Shown: positions 48,201 through 56,700 of the stretch, piece after piece
Layout: each line of letters begins with the position of its first letter
Position numbering within the stretch: position 1 is the first letter of the stretch
From: Chrysaora quinquecirrha
Lineage: Eukaryota; Cnidaria; Scyphozoa; Semaeostomeae; Pelagiidae
NCBI GenBank assembly: GCA_014526335.1
Contig: JACTAT010000061.1
Span: 2,475,553-2,539,552, forward strand
Direction of reading: 5' to 3'
Length of the DNA: 64,000 nucleotides
Program-made: the position numbers and the translations under genes
The notes under the pieces: generated by a model
What the model saw: the letters and a program-made list of their open reading frames with translations, nothing else
Databases searched by the model: none
Told to the model about the DNA's origin: nothing

Positions 48201-51200
48201 TATCCCTCGAGCTGATTTGTGCTAAAAACAGCATTGGTACCGTACCGCTTATCGTTTGCCGTTTTCGGTGATCCACTCTGTGAAGAGGAAATCCACCTTT
48301 TGGGCTCGTACTATCACAGTCCACCAAAGTTAGTTCCATATGACATGATCTAATATTTATTAAACCGTTTTTTTGATATATATGTTTTTATCTTCAGGCG
48401 AAAAACATGCAGCTGTTTATTGATGATAAGGAAATATCACCAGACGGTGGATTTTTATTGCGTAAAGGTAAGATGAAGCTAATTTAAACTTTAAGGTTTT
48501 TCTCAAGTTATATATTTCAATTGTTCACACTTTAATGTGCAGCAGATTTGGCAGAACGTTTTCAGATATAATAAAGTGTTTATCTAAATCATTTTCTTTG
48601 TCCTAATGCCTGACCAAAACATCAAACATTGTTGGTCAAGCATACGTGTTTTCCTTTGCAAGCAATAACGGACCGTTTGGCCACGTCACAAAACATTGCT
48701 CGACAGCCGAATTTCGCCTAGTGATGCTTTCAGAAGATTTTGAGAAACATTTATGGCCTGTTTATATGGAGCCGAGTTACCCGGCTAGCCGAGTTACTCG
48801 GCAGACTGAGTTACCCGCCATGTATACAAAATTAACGTTATCCCGGCTGTCTGTTTATATGAGAGAGACGAGTAACTCGGCTAGCCGGGATCCCGGCAAA
48901 ACAGGCGAGATCTCGGCATGCCGAGTTACCCGGATCTCTCATATAAACGCAAAATGCCGAGTTACTCGGCTAGCCGGGACAAAATCGAACAAAATGCGCA
49001 TGCGTTTACAGCGAAGAATTTGACATTAAAACAATCGTGGCCCCCACTCGCCCACCAGAGATTGGTGTGCATGAAGACGAACTCCCTAAAGCCACAAAAT
49101 TGAAATTAGCGTGAAAATCGTTATTCTTCGTGTAACACTGCCCAGAAGTAACTCGGCTAGCTGGGAAACTCGGCTCCATGTAAACAGGATTTAATTTTCA
49201 TCACGTCTTGCCGAGTAACTCGGCCAGCCGGGTAACTTGGCTCCATATAAGCAGGCCCTTAATGCCTGTCACAGCATAATTTGTTTGTCGATTAATGTTT
49301 TGCGATGGCAAACATTCAAACATTTTGTTTGACAAGCTGATTTCAGATGTTTGACGCAAAATGTTTGATCATTTGGCCATGACTTAAAATGCATCATATA
49401 AGGATTAATTAACGAAATTCTCTACGTATTTAAACCGTTCTCTGTAATTTAGTTGTTATAATTGTTATAATTTTCAAAGACTTCATCTTTAGACAACATG
49501 GAGATGTTATCTTGCGTTACGACATATTGTTATGTTTTTAGGTCCTGGGCATTGTCATTTTGATTTCGCTCAAGATATTCTTTTCAATCAAAGTAAAGAG
49601 GAAATAGAAAAATTGGAAAGATCTAGATTAGCTGCTGCAAAAAGGTTAAATTACGTTCTTGTATTCTACTGAGGTATTTCTATCTTTTGTTTAATTGCCT
49701 ATGACAGTAATCCTAATCAAAGGAGCGCAGTTCTACACTCTCCCGAGCAGAAATAGTTTCAGGTTTCAGGATAGTACGAGAGAATCCTATTTTATTCTTT
49801 TGAATAATCTTGATTCCTAATTCCATCTAAACAGTGTTTATTTTCCAGGAAATTGGCAAGAAAAGAGAAGGGACTGCCTGACTGTGAGACAATTCTATTG
49901 CCAATTGGCTGTATCCTTGTGTATAAAATGTATTTATGTACAATTTAACCTCCAAATAAACGTACGCTGGTGAGAGCAATATTGGTTAAGGTGAAGGTGA
50001 AATTTCTTTTTTAGCGCCAGTTGCTAGGATCTCAGTAACAGGATAACTAATCGAGACCTCGACCCTGGCTGTGACGCTACCGTGGCTGGGCTCGAACCCT
50101 GACCACACTCAAGCTTCTGACACTACGAGTCGGCTGGATTACACCAAGACGCCATAGCACCTTCAAAATTATGGTCGTTGTATAGAGTTTTCGCTGTATA
50201 GAGGCTTGTGTGAAAACAAAAGGAGCTTTTATAGTTGTGTCCGTAAATAGAAGTTCACGGAATGCAAATAATTTATAGTGAGCGTCTTTTTGTTAGAAAG
50301 TTTACTCTCTCCCCCCTTGAAGAGTTTCTTGAAAATTTGAGAGAGTATTTGAGAAAGTGTTTCTCGAAGATTTCTTTCGTCTTAACTGATGCTTTGCTTA
50401 CCCGTAAAATCAAATTTCTTTCTCTTTTCATATATTGATGTAATGTTTCCTTGACTTTACTTTCAGTTGTGTTCCAGCTTAGATTATTCTCAACTTGGGG
50501 AGATCCTTATTACATTGGACTCAATGGACTTGAAATTTATGATGAACATGGAGAGAAGATTCCCCTTGATGAAAATAGTATCCTTTCCTCTATAATATTA
50601 TCCATAATGTTATTACCCATAATATTACTACTTTTCTAAATAATTTCTATGTGTCTATATAATATTGCCTATAATAACATAGAATACTATTGTCATTATT
50701 ATTAGGTCTGAAATAGTCCTCGAGCCATTTACAGTAGAATATTATTGTAAATCCACTAAAGTGTAACTATGTTTGACAACTATGTAAAGATCTCTCTTAG
50801 CTATTCTGATGTGACAAACTATTTTTAACCTCAGTTTGATATCCTTGACCTCTTTCAGATGTAACAGCCTATCCACACAGCGTGAATGTTTTAGATGGGA
50901 TTGAACATGACATAAGAACTCCTGATAAACTGGTAGATGGTATTAATGATACGTATGATGCTTGTCACATGTGGATGGCACCAGTATTCCCAGGAATTGT
51001 AAGTAAAAAGTCAAAAGAAGCTTAATTATCTAGTAAAGCTTAATCAGGCAAATAGTGCACGAGATTTAACTGGTCGACTGAGGCGACCCGAAGGCTCCTC
51101 TTTCACTAGCTGCTACCCGTGAAGGTAGGGGTGGGCGCCAGTCCTATCCCTGATCCGAAGACCGCTTACCCTCATTCCTACCCTTACATACTGAGTGCTA

Positions 51201-52604
51201 AGTCAGAGAGGCAATGAGTACCATTTTTTAAATCTTGGGTATGACTCGGCCTTGGCTTGAACCCAAGACCTCGCGACTCGTGGGTGAGCACTCTACCACT
51301 AGGCCACACGATGGCTTACCATGTTCTAAGGAGTTAATTGACCCTCGTTTGTGACGACCCCTGTCCAGTTTCTTTGTCTTAGAAATTGAGGTTTTTGTTG
51401 TGTTTATTTTCTAGGTTAATGTTGTTTACATCGTGTTTGATTCACCAGTCTCAATATCAATGATAAAATTGTGGAATTACAGCAAAACTGGAGTTAGAGG
51501 GGTGCGACAGTTTGGGGTAAGTGTTATCATCATTGTCTTCATCGTCATCGTCTGCTTATTTTGATTTCAACATTCTTAAGTTGAATTTGATTCAAACTTT
51601 GAGCAGAAAGTGCGTTGAAAAACAATGCTAATTCAACTTCACTTTTCTTTTGGTACATTTCGATCCGCAAATGGGTATAAAATCTGCCTTGGTAAATTGT
51701 TTTTGCCTGTTTGTGAAGGTCAAACTGAGAAGTGTCAGACGAAACAAGCTTATTCACTATCTTGAAATCTTTTACAGCTCAAAGACTTTTTCTTAATCAT
51801 TTGCTATGTTTACTGGATGAAATTGAAGAAAGAAATATGATATCTTCGAACTTGTTATGATTAGGTCCTAGTGGATGATTTACTAGTCTATAATGGTGTT
51901 CTTCCACAAGTCAGTGATCATTCAAGAGCCATCCTTCCAAACATCAATATGCCAGTGATTCATCATACTATTTTATTTACTGACGATGAAGAAATTGTTT
52001 CACGAGAAAAGAACCACTTACTCAGGTAGTATTTCAAATGATTGATTGATTGATTGATTGACTCATTGATTCATTGGTTGATTGATTGGTTGACTAATTG
52101 ATTGATTGATTGATTATGTGACTCAGTGATTGATTGTTTGGTTGATTGCTTGATTGATTGATTGACTGCCTGATTATTTGATTGATTGCTTGACTGATTT
52201 ACCGATTCATTGATTAGTTGATTGATGGTTTGACTCATTTATTAACTCACTGATAAACTCATTGATTAACTCATTGATTGTCTTATTGATTGATTGATCG
52301 ATTAAATGGTTGTTGGTTGACTGGTTGAGTGATTGACTCATCAACTGATTGATTGATTGATTGATTGATTCATTGATTGATTGATTGATTGATTGATTGA
52401 AAACTGATTGATTGATTGATTGATTCATTGATTGATTGACTGATTGATTGATACATTCATTCATTGATTGATTGATTGTTTGATTGGTTGTTTGATTGAC
52501 TCATTGATTGATTGATTGATTGTTTGCATTGATTGATTGATTCATTGATTGATTGATTCATTGATTGATTGATTCATTGATTGATTGATTGACTGATTGA
52601 TTGA

Positions 52605-52644
<40 letters not shown>

Positions 52645-53111
52645 CTTGGTTGTTTGATTGACTCATTGATTGGTTGATTGCTTGTTTGCTTGATTCATTG
52701 ATTAACGCATTGATTGATTCATTGATTGATTGATTCATTGATTGATTGACTCATTGATTGATTGACTCATTGATTGATTGAATGATTGATTGATTGAGGC
52801 ATTGATTGATTCATTGATTCCTCAATACATATTCCCATAGCTCAATCAGCATGACCATGGAACAAGATGTCCAGATGACCAACGACAATGCTGTTGTCAA
52901 CTCCTTTACAAGCCCAAATTCAAAAAGCAGAAAAATTGACCAAGGTAATGAAAAATATCGATTTATATTCCTGTTTATTGCTAAGGTTGCTAAAACATTT
53001 ATAGGAATAGCGTATTTCCTCAAAAATGCGCCTAACTCACTTATTTCAGATTCCGACCTTTCAAGGCATGGCGTGTATTCAAGGGGTGCTTATTCAGATG
53101 CCCACCCGTAG
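27238..53111 (+). CDS. KATNIP: Katanin-interacting protein (KATNIP/KIAA0556), about 46 exons
   Basis: Exons: 27238-27472, 28030-28084, 28578-28632, 29089-29146, 29343-29443, 29745-29855, 30451-30513, 31076-31277, 31784-31805, 32353-32411 (alternative 31872-31909), 32534-32674, 33608-33669, 34046-34164, 34805-35465, 35909-36025, 36578-36730, 37497-37571, 37933-38013, 38144-38238, 38370-38534, 38938-39003, 39541-39606, 39988-40058, 40486-40685, 41316-41532, 42343-42445, 42911-43052, 43562-43656, 44408-44510, 44969-45063, 45583-45625, 46070-46219, 46387-46438, 46547-46600, 46722-46837, 46964-47025, 47688-47853, 48398-48467, 49542-49644, 49849-49910, 50467-50577, 50859-50998, 51415-51516, 51865-52025, 52841-52944, 53050-53111 (stop 53,109). 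Phases agree throughout; about 1,780 residues (human about 1,618). The N-terminus has EEYLLLLQQRNRLLKKLKEK and GFSLYLNGAN. The C-terminal half has four related modules (DUF4457 type). They open with SNWGNADMVGL, TTWGDRHYVGL, QTWGDEYYLGL and STWGDPYYIGL and close with a W-N-Y-[NS]-K strand. GPGHCHFDFAQDILF and TRDDMHLWLAPF are KATNIP hallmarks. KATNIP binds katanin and microtubules at the ciliary base and is mutated in Joubert syndrome. The first exon start is uncertain: an ATG at 27,208 lies in repeat D, and 5' exons may be missing. Confidence 0.92.
27860..28000 (+). mobile_element. S1 SINE copy, partial
   Basis: 'gacttgtggtgccaggagcc', 'tggtcagggttggagcccag' and 'ccttcaccc' match the S1 head and tail; the middle is deleted. 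KATNIP intron 1. Confidence 0.6.
28407..28560 (+). mobile_element. S1 SINE copy, diverged
   Basis: 'ggtgtcaggag', 'ggtttgagccccagccactg', 'actgaggttttgttag' and 'acacaccattcgatc' follow the S1 consensus; the A-box side is lost. It ends just before the KATNIP exon at 28,578. Confidence 0.6.
29560..29680 (+). repeat. Interspersed repeat G, copy 1
   Basis: 'tgccacatccaagacaagcc', 'gtgacgacggtttgcagcta' and 'cgaaggaaggtt' match 33,831-33,960 ('tgccacacctaagacacgcc', 'gaggaaggttttcagcta', 'agaggaaggtt'). Class unknown. Both copies lie in KATNIP introns. Confidence 0.65.
30567..30937. mobile_element. MITE family A, full-length copy
   Basis: Inverted ends 'taaggctctggcctacgatc' and 'gatcgttttgccagggccta'. 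The interior alternates 'aacattgttcgtcaagc', 'ccacgtcataaaacattgct' and 'tttgatcg' words. About 370 bp, KATNIP intron 7. The best copy for defining the family. Confidence 0.8.
31568..31603. repeat. (CTTAAT)n microsatellite
   Basis: About five near-perfect CTTAAT hexamers. It is the reverse complement of the ATTAAG array at 31,910-32,190. The two arrays flank KATNIP exons 31,784-31,805 and 31,872-31,909. Confidence 0.9.
31910..32225. repeat. (ATTAAG/ATGATTAAG)n microsatellite
   Basis: A long run of 'attaag' and 'atgattaag' units. Frames across it give Lys/Ile/Met polymers, not genes. It begins at the donor of the alternative KATNIP exon. Confidence 0.95.
32239..32329 (+). pseudogene. Superoxide-dismutase-like N-terminal fragment
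   Basis: One frame reads LPKLNYNYEELEPFIDAKK, then a short unrelated tail and a TGA. The spacing L-P-x-L-x-Y-x-Y-x-x-L-E-P-x-I-D-A is the N-terminal signature of Mn/Fe superoxide dismutase. It lacks the His-x4-Tyr metal-binding continuation. There is no splice context joining it to KATNIP. Either a small captured gene fragment or chance; only about 19 residues support it. Confidence 0.3.
32690..32830 (-). mobile_element. tRNA-derived SINE, family S2, copy 1
   Basis: The minus strand has an A-box-like 'tagctctgtgga' and a B-box-like 'gggttcaaatc' around 'tggctctctgatcatcc'. The same layout occurs at 38,600 and 44,101. A second, oppositely oriented piece lies at 33,090-33,235, so the two flank MITE A copy 32,866-33,076. 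Confidence 0.55.
32866..33076. mobile_element. MITE family A copy, short
   Basis: Contains 'aaccatcaaacattgttcgt', 'acgtagccaaacggtcaaac' and 'caatgtttactcgtttggtc'. It sits between inverted S2 SINE pieces in the KATNIP intron after exon 32,674. Confidence 0.65.
33265..33570. repeat. GATTATGA-rich simple sequence
   Basis: Degenerate 'gattatgattatg' and 'catcatcaatga' runs, intronic, just before KATNIP exon 33,608. Frames through it are Ile/Met/Asn-rich artefacts. Confidence 0.75.
33831..33960 (+). repeat. Interspersed repeat G, copy 2
   Basis: See the copy at 29,560; shares 'tgatgccacacctaagac', 'ttcagctaga' and 'tctagaggaaggttggaa'. Confidence 0.65.
34222..34680. mobile_element. MITE family F, copy 2 (long ends)
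   Basis: About 60-bp imperfect terminal inverted repeats: left 'tttcaaaaagatctgggtcg' with 'ctggaagatggcagacatct', right 'ccttccagaatt' with 'cccagatctctttgaaaagg'. Internal length about 340 bp, no ORF of note. KATNIP intron between exons 34,164 and 34,805. Confidence 0.8.
36190..36400 (+). pseudogene. Decayed LINE ORF2 C-terminus
   Basis: Readable blocks SRPLEIPKARTTNY-like, then YCRAKGMELAS, then after frame changes NSSKH and SRLGFLTK. This is the R-x-P...W-N-x-L-P...F-K-x-x-L pattern found at the C-terminus of CR1/L2-type LINE reverse transcriptases. Several stops and shifts. KATNIP intron. Confidence 0.45.
36740..37310. repeat. Polypyrimidine CTTCTT/CATCTTC tract
   Basis: About 570 bp almost free of G on the plus strand, built from 'cttcttc', 'catcatcttc' and 'attcttctt'. 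It lies at the 5' side of a KATNIP intron (donor 36,731). Confidence 0.95.
38600..38775 (-). mobile_element. S2 SINE, copy 2
   Basis: The minus strand reads 'ctctttagctaaatgg' (A-box region), 'ggctctctgatcatgcaatc' and 'cgggttcgaatgcc' (B-box). The plus-strand ends 'gatttttccactagtgacat' and 'tttcggctatgttgagcc' match the copy at 44,101. Confidence 0.75.
39010..39075. repeat. TGATTA microsatellite with flanking AT-rich repeats
   Basis: 'gattatgattatgataatg' simple sequence. Similar degenerate GATTAT/ATCATTAATC sequence continues at about 39,280-39,480 in the same KATNIP intron. Confidence 0.7.
40113..40365. mobile_element. MITE family E, copy 2
   Basis: Inverted ends 'ttaataagcaactt' and 'agttgcttattaaa'. 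The interior 'agagccctcacag', 'tgattgacaagtttgcaa' matches 19,045-19,277. KATNIP intron. Confidence 0.75.
40715..41215. repeat. GATGATTGATGATT microsatellite
   Basis: About 500 bp of interleaved 'tgatgattgat' and 'gatgatgat' runs. The long minus-strand frames are His/Tyr/Ile polymers. KATNIP intron after exon 40,685. Confidence 0.95.
41968..42046. repeat. GGTGG minisatellite, isolated copy
   Basis: 'cattgtggtggcatttttgg', 'cgtactgtgatggatacgca' and 'ttatgcttgatgtggtggta' match the array at 1-330. Confidence 0.75.
42055..42260. repeat. GATTGATTGG/ATTGA microsatellite
   Basis: Tetranucleotide ATTG-type repeat with GTTG variants, then GATGATTGATT. KATNIP intron before exon 42,343. Confidence 0.9.
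42525..42700 (+). mobile_element. S1 SINE copy
   Basis: Contains 'ggggtttgagccccagctac', 'cagggtcgaggtcttgatta', 'cctgagatcctggtgactgg' and 'tttcaccttc'. KATNIP intron. Confidence 0.8.
43156..43430. mobile_element. MITE family C, copy 3
   Basis: Starts 'taaaggcctggctaatatct' and ends 'ctagtttaaccatagcttaa'. The interior has 'tttctgggagacaacagaaa' and 'tagccaccctgggagacacg'. KATNIP intron. Confidence 0.75.
43657..44407 (+). other. GC-AG intron in KATNIP
   Basis: Exon 43,562-43,656 ends ATGACAAG followed by GCGAGT, with no GT nearby. Joining to the acceptor AG at 44,406-44,407 gives T-R-D-D-M-H-L-W, the conserved KATNIP reading. GC donors with strong flanking AAG are the usual form of this non-canonical class. 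Confidence 0.85.
44101..44305 (-). mobile_element. S2 SINE, copy 3
   Basis: The minus strand has 'gagctctatagctcaatgg' (A-box), 'ggctctctgaccatgcagtc' and 'ctgggttcaagtcc' (B-box). The plus strand begins 'aggatagattttttccacaa' and ends 'ggctatgttgagccttcttc', the most complete S2 copy. Lies within the GC-AG intron. Confidence 0.8.
44631..44812 (-). mobile_element. S1 SINE copy, inverted
   Basis: The plus strand reads 'gctaggatctcagtagtagg', 'atacctcgaccctggccgtg', 'tgggctcgaaccctgaccac' and 'gacgccacagcgccttc', the reverse complement of S1. KATNIP intron. Confidence 0.85.
45165..45466 (+). mobile_element. 5S-rRNA-derived SINE with (AAC)n tail
   Basis: The head 'cagttctcgttagacagccg' followed by 'aagttaagcttggtcg' and 'gtcagcatctggatga' follows the 5S rRNA internal promoter (A-box AAGCTAAGCAGGGTCGGG, intermediate element, C-box starting TTGGATGG). 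Next comes an unrelated body ('cgctgccgtccttcgaaagg', 'gacgttaaacaacgg') and a tail 'aaataaagtaacaacaacaa'. This layout defines SINE3-type elements. KATNIP intron. Confidence 0.65.
47440..47557. mobile_element. MITE family A, right-half fragment
   Basis: 'aatgttttgcgac', 'ggttaaacatattgcttgac' and the terminal 'gatcgtttggccaaggccta' are present; the left half is absent. KATNIP intron. Confidence 0.7.
48604..49386. mobile_element. MITE family A copy split by a nested element
   Basis: The left part 48,604-48,753 ('ccaaaacatcaaacattgtt', 'ggccacgtcacaaaacattg') and right part 49,259-49,386 ('tgttttgcgatggcaaacat', 'atgtttgatcatttggccat') form one family A copy once the inner element at 48,754-49,258 is removed. 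Confidence 0.8.
48754..49258. mobile_element. Harbinger-like MITE nested in family A
   Basis: 505 bp. Left end TGGCCTGTTTATATGGAGCC, right end the inverse GGCTCCATATAAGCAGGCCC, each continuing into 'gagttacccggct' words. The 3-bp TTA duplication (48,751-48,753 and 49,259-49,261) is the PIF/Harbinger signature. The interior is full of short palindromes 'gccgagttactcggc' and 'gctagc'. GC-richer than its surroundings. No transposase. Confidence 0.85.
49911..50466 (+). other. U12-type intron in KATNIP (first of two)
   Basis: Donor GTATCCTT. Branch-site 'ttccttgac' matches the U12 consensus TTCCTTRAC and lies about 14 nt before the acceptor AG at 50,465-50,466. It separates LLPIG from VFQLRLFSTWGD. 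Confidence 0.92.
49983..50168 (-). mobile_element. S1 SINE copy, inverted
   Basis: The plus strand reads 'gttgctaggatctcagtaac', 'gagacctcgaccctggctgt', 'tggctgggctcgaaccctga' and 'acgccatagcaccttc'. It is inserted in the U12-type KATNIP intron. Confidence 0.85.
50578..50858 (+). other. U12-type intron in KATNIP (second of two)
   Basis: Donor GTATCCTT and branch-site 'atccttgac' about 12 nt before the acceptor AG at 50,857-50,858. The intervening exon is only 111 nt, so two minor-class introns flank one exon. Confidence 0.92.
51059..51318 (-). mobile_element. tRNA-derived SINE, family S3
   Basis: The minus strand begins 'cgtgtggcctagtggtagag' (A-box), then 'gcgaggtcttgggttcaagc' (B-box), then a body with 'gcgccc', 'cttcacgggtagcag' and 'ggagccttcgggtcgcc'. 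The head resembles a Glu/Gly-type tRNA. KATNIP intron. Confidence 0.7.
52035..52820. repeat. (ATTG)n tetranucleotide array
   Basis: About 785 bp of ATTG/GATT repeats with CATTGATT, GTTTG and ACTC variants. It nearly fills the KATNIP intron before the penultimate exon. The minus-strand Asn-Gln-Ser frame is an artefact. Confidence 0.97.
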
Positions 53112-53730
53112 ATAAGTCCAGCCATTTTACTGATTATCCTAACATGATGCTTATTTTGGTAAGGAAGTCTTCATTGTTCAATATCGGTCATCTTTTTGTA
53201 CTCTTTCTTCCTTCTTACAGTTTGGCTTACCAGTACAGTAGACACGCCCATCCATAAAACAGTCCATCCCTTTTAGAGCTTAACAGCTGAAAATTCCAGC
53301 GATTACATGCGCTAGAATACGGTAACCATTCTTAAGGATTTTAAATTTATCACAAATCTCTAATTTTAGATAACCGACCAATGACAAGCGTGACAAATAT
53401 CAGAGGACAAAGATAAAAAGAACTGAACTTCAAAAATTGCTTAGCAATAAAGCCTTGTAAAGTTTATTTAACATTTACTGTATTGTGATAGTGTTTTATG
53501 GCAATATTGTATTATAAAATTCTAAAATATATTTCATTTCATGAGTTACACTCTCAAATTCTTGTTTTCTTTGTGTTTCTGGCTTCTCTGTTTCTTTCCT
53601 TTATTGTAAGCTACTGTTCTGACGAGGATGCCAAAAGCGCTGGGGCAATAGGGGTAGCTTCCCAAGTCGCCACCACAAAAATTTCCATATTCTTTTATTT
53701 TTCTATTGTTTTGCCTTTAAGTTTTTCCGG
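53112..53730. other. KATNIP 3' flank up to the satellite
   Basis: AT-rich sequence with no further gene recognised. Possible KATNIP 3' UTR. An open frame at 53,498-53,854 runs into the satellite and is not supported as a gene. Confidence 0.6.
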
Positions 53731-56700
53731 CGATTTTTGGAGATTTTCCCTTAGTATAGCCTTGCCTTTTTGGCAAAAATCGGTCGATTTTTGGGGTCTA
53801 TTTTCTTCATATTTCTGGACTTCTAGGCATTATTTTAGCCCCCTATATGGATAAAAAGGTTATTTATAGGTTTATAATAGTATTTTAGGAGGTTTTGGAG
53901 GATTTTTGAAACCCTCGATTTTGGGCAATTTTTGGAGATTTTCCCTTAGTATAGCCTTGCCTTTTTGTCAAAAATCGGTCGATTTTGGGGGTCTATTTTC
54001 TTCATATTTCTGGACTTCTAAGCATTACTTTAGCCCCCTATATGGATAAAAAGGTTATTTATAGGTTTATAATAATATTTTAGGAGGTTTTGGAGGATTT
54101 TTGAAACCTTCGATTTTGGGCAATTTTTGGAGATTTTCCCTTAGTATAGTCTTGCCTCTTTGGCCAAAATCGGTCGATTTTTGGGGTCAATTTTCTTCAT
54201 ATTTCTGGACTTCTAAGCATCTTTTAGGCCCCCTATATGGATAAAAACGTTATTTATAGGTTTATAATAGTATTTTAGGAGGTTTTGGAGGATTTTTGAA
54301 ACCCTCGATTTTGGGCAATTTTTGGAGATTTTCCCTTAGTATAGCCTTGCCTTATTGTCAAAAATCGGTCAATTTTTGGGGTCTATTTTCTTCATATTTC
54401 TGGACTTCTAAGCATTACTTTAGCCCCCTATATGGATAGAAAGGTTATTTATAGGTTTATAATAATATTTTAGGAGGTTTTGGAGGATTTTTGAAACCTT
54501 CGATTTTGGGCAATTTTTGGAGATTTTCCCTTAGTATAGTCTTGCCTTTTTGGCCGAAATCGGTCGATTTTTGGGGTCAATTTTCTTCATATTTCTGGAC
54601 TTCTAAGCATTATTTTAGCCCCCTATATGGATAAAAAGGTTATTTATAGGTTTATAATAGTATTTTAGGAGGTTTTGGAGGATTTTTGAAACCCTCGATT
54701 TTGGGCAATTTTTGGAGATTTTCCTTAGTATAGCCTTGCCGATTTTTGTCAAAAATCTAAGTCGATTTTGGGGTCTATTTTCTTCATATTTCTGGACTTC
54801 TAAGCATTATTTTAGCCCCTATATGGATAAAAAGGTTATTTATAGGTTTATAATAGTATTTTAGGAGGTTTTGGAGGATTTTTGTATAAGTCTTCGATTT
54901 TGGGCAATTTTGGAGATTTTCCTTAGTATAGCCTTGCCTTTTTGGCAAAAATCAGTCAATATTTGGGGTCTATTTTCTTCATATTTCTGGACTTCTAAGC
55001 ATCTTTTAGGCCCCCTATATGGATAAAAAGGTTATTTATAGGTTTATAATAGTATTTTAGGAGGTTTTGGAGGATTTTTGAAACCCTCGATTTTGGGCAA
55101 TTTTTGGAGATTTTCCCTTAGTATAGCCTTGCCTTTTTGGCAAAAATCGGTCGATTTGTGGGGTCTATTTTCTTCATATTTCTGGATTTCTAAGCATTAT
55201 TTTAGCCCCCTATATGGACAGAAAGGTTATTTATAGGTTTATAATAGTATTTTAGGAGGTTTTGGAGGATTTTTGAAACCTTCGATTTTGGGCAATTTTT
55301 GGAGATTTTCCCTTAGTATAGCCTTGCCTTTTTGGCAAAAATCGGTCGATTTTTGGGGTCTATTTTCTTCATATTTCTGGACTTCTAAGCATTACTTTAG
55401 CCCCCTATATGGATAAAAAGGTTATTTATAGGTTTATAATAGTATTTTAGGAGGTTTTGGAGGATTTTTGAAACCCTCGATTTTGGGCAATTTTTGGAGA
55501 TTTTCCCTTAGTATAGCCTTGCCTTTTTGGCAAAAATCGGTCGATTTTTGGGGTCTATTTTCTTCATATTTCTGGACTTCTAAGCATTATTTTAGCCCCC
55601 TATATGGATAAAAAGGTTATTTATAGGTTTATAATAGTATTTTAGGAGGTTTTGGAGGATTTTTGAAACCCGCGATTTTGGGCAATTTTTGGAGATTTTC
55701 CCTTAGTATAGCCTTGCCTTTTTGGCAAAAATCGGTCGATTTTTGGGGTCTATTTTCTTCATATTTCTGGACTTCTAAGCATTATTTTAGCCCCCTATAT
55801 GGATAAAAAGGTTATTTATAGGTTTATAATAGTATTTTAGGAGGTTTCGGAGGATTTTGAAACTCGCGATTTTGGGCAATTTTTGGAGATTTTCCCTTAG
55901 TATAGCCTTGCCTTTTTGGCAAAAATCGGTCGATTTTTGGGGTCTATTTTCTTCATATTTCTGGACTTCTAAGCATTATTTTAGCCCCCTATATGGATAA
56001 AAAGGTTATTTATAGGTTTATAATAGTATTTTAGGAGGTTTTGGAGGATTTTGAATACCCGCGATTTTGGGCAATTTTTGGAGATTTTCCCTTAGTATAG
56101 CCTTGCCTTTTTGGCAAAAATCGGTCGATTTTTGGGGTCTATTTTCTTCATATTTCTGGACTTCTAAGCATTATTTTAGCCCCCTATATGGATAAAAAGG
56201 TTATTTATAGGTTTATAATAGTATTTTAGGAGGTTTTGGAGGATTTTTGAAACCCGCGATTTTGGGCAATTTTTGGAGATTTTCCCTTAGTATAGCCTTG
56301 CCTTTTTGGCAAAAATCGGTCGATTTTTGGGGTCTATTTTCTTCATATTTCTGGACTTCTAAGCATTATTTTAGCCCCTATATGGATAAAAGGTTATTTA
56401 TAGGTTTATAATAGTATTTTAGGAGGTTTTGGAGGATTTTTGAAACCCGCGATTTTGGGCAATTTTGGAGATTTTCCTTAGTATAGCCTTGCCTTTTTGG
56501 CAAAAATCGGTCGATTTTTGGGGTCTATTTTCTTCATATTTCTGGACTTCTAAGCATTATTTTAGCCCCTATATGGATAAAAAGGTTATTTATAGGTTTA
56601 TAATAGTATTTTAGGAGGTTTTGGAGGATTTTGAAACCCGCGATTTTGGGCAATTTTGGAGATTTTCCTTAGTATAGCCTTGCCTTTTTGGCAAAAATCG

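Noticed and set aside
52207..52464. Asn/Gln/Ser repeat protein frame on the minus strand
   Set aside because: Direct product of the ATTG tetranucleotide array.
53498..53854. 118-codon frame with hydrophobic N-terminus after KATNIP
   Set aside because: Its second half is satellite sequence and the first half has no recognisable domain or splice context.
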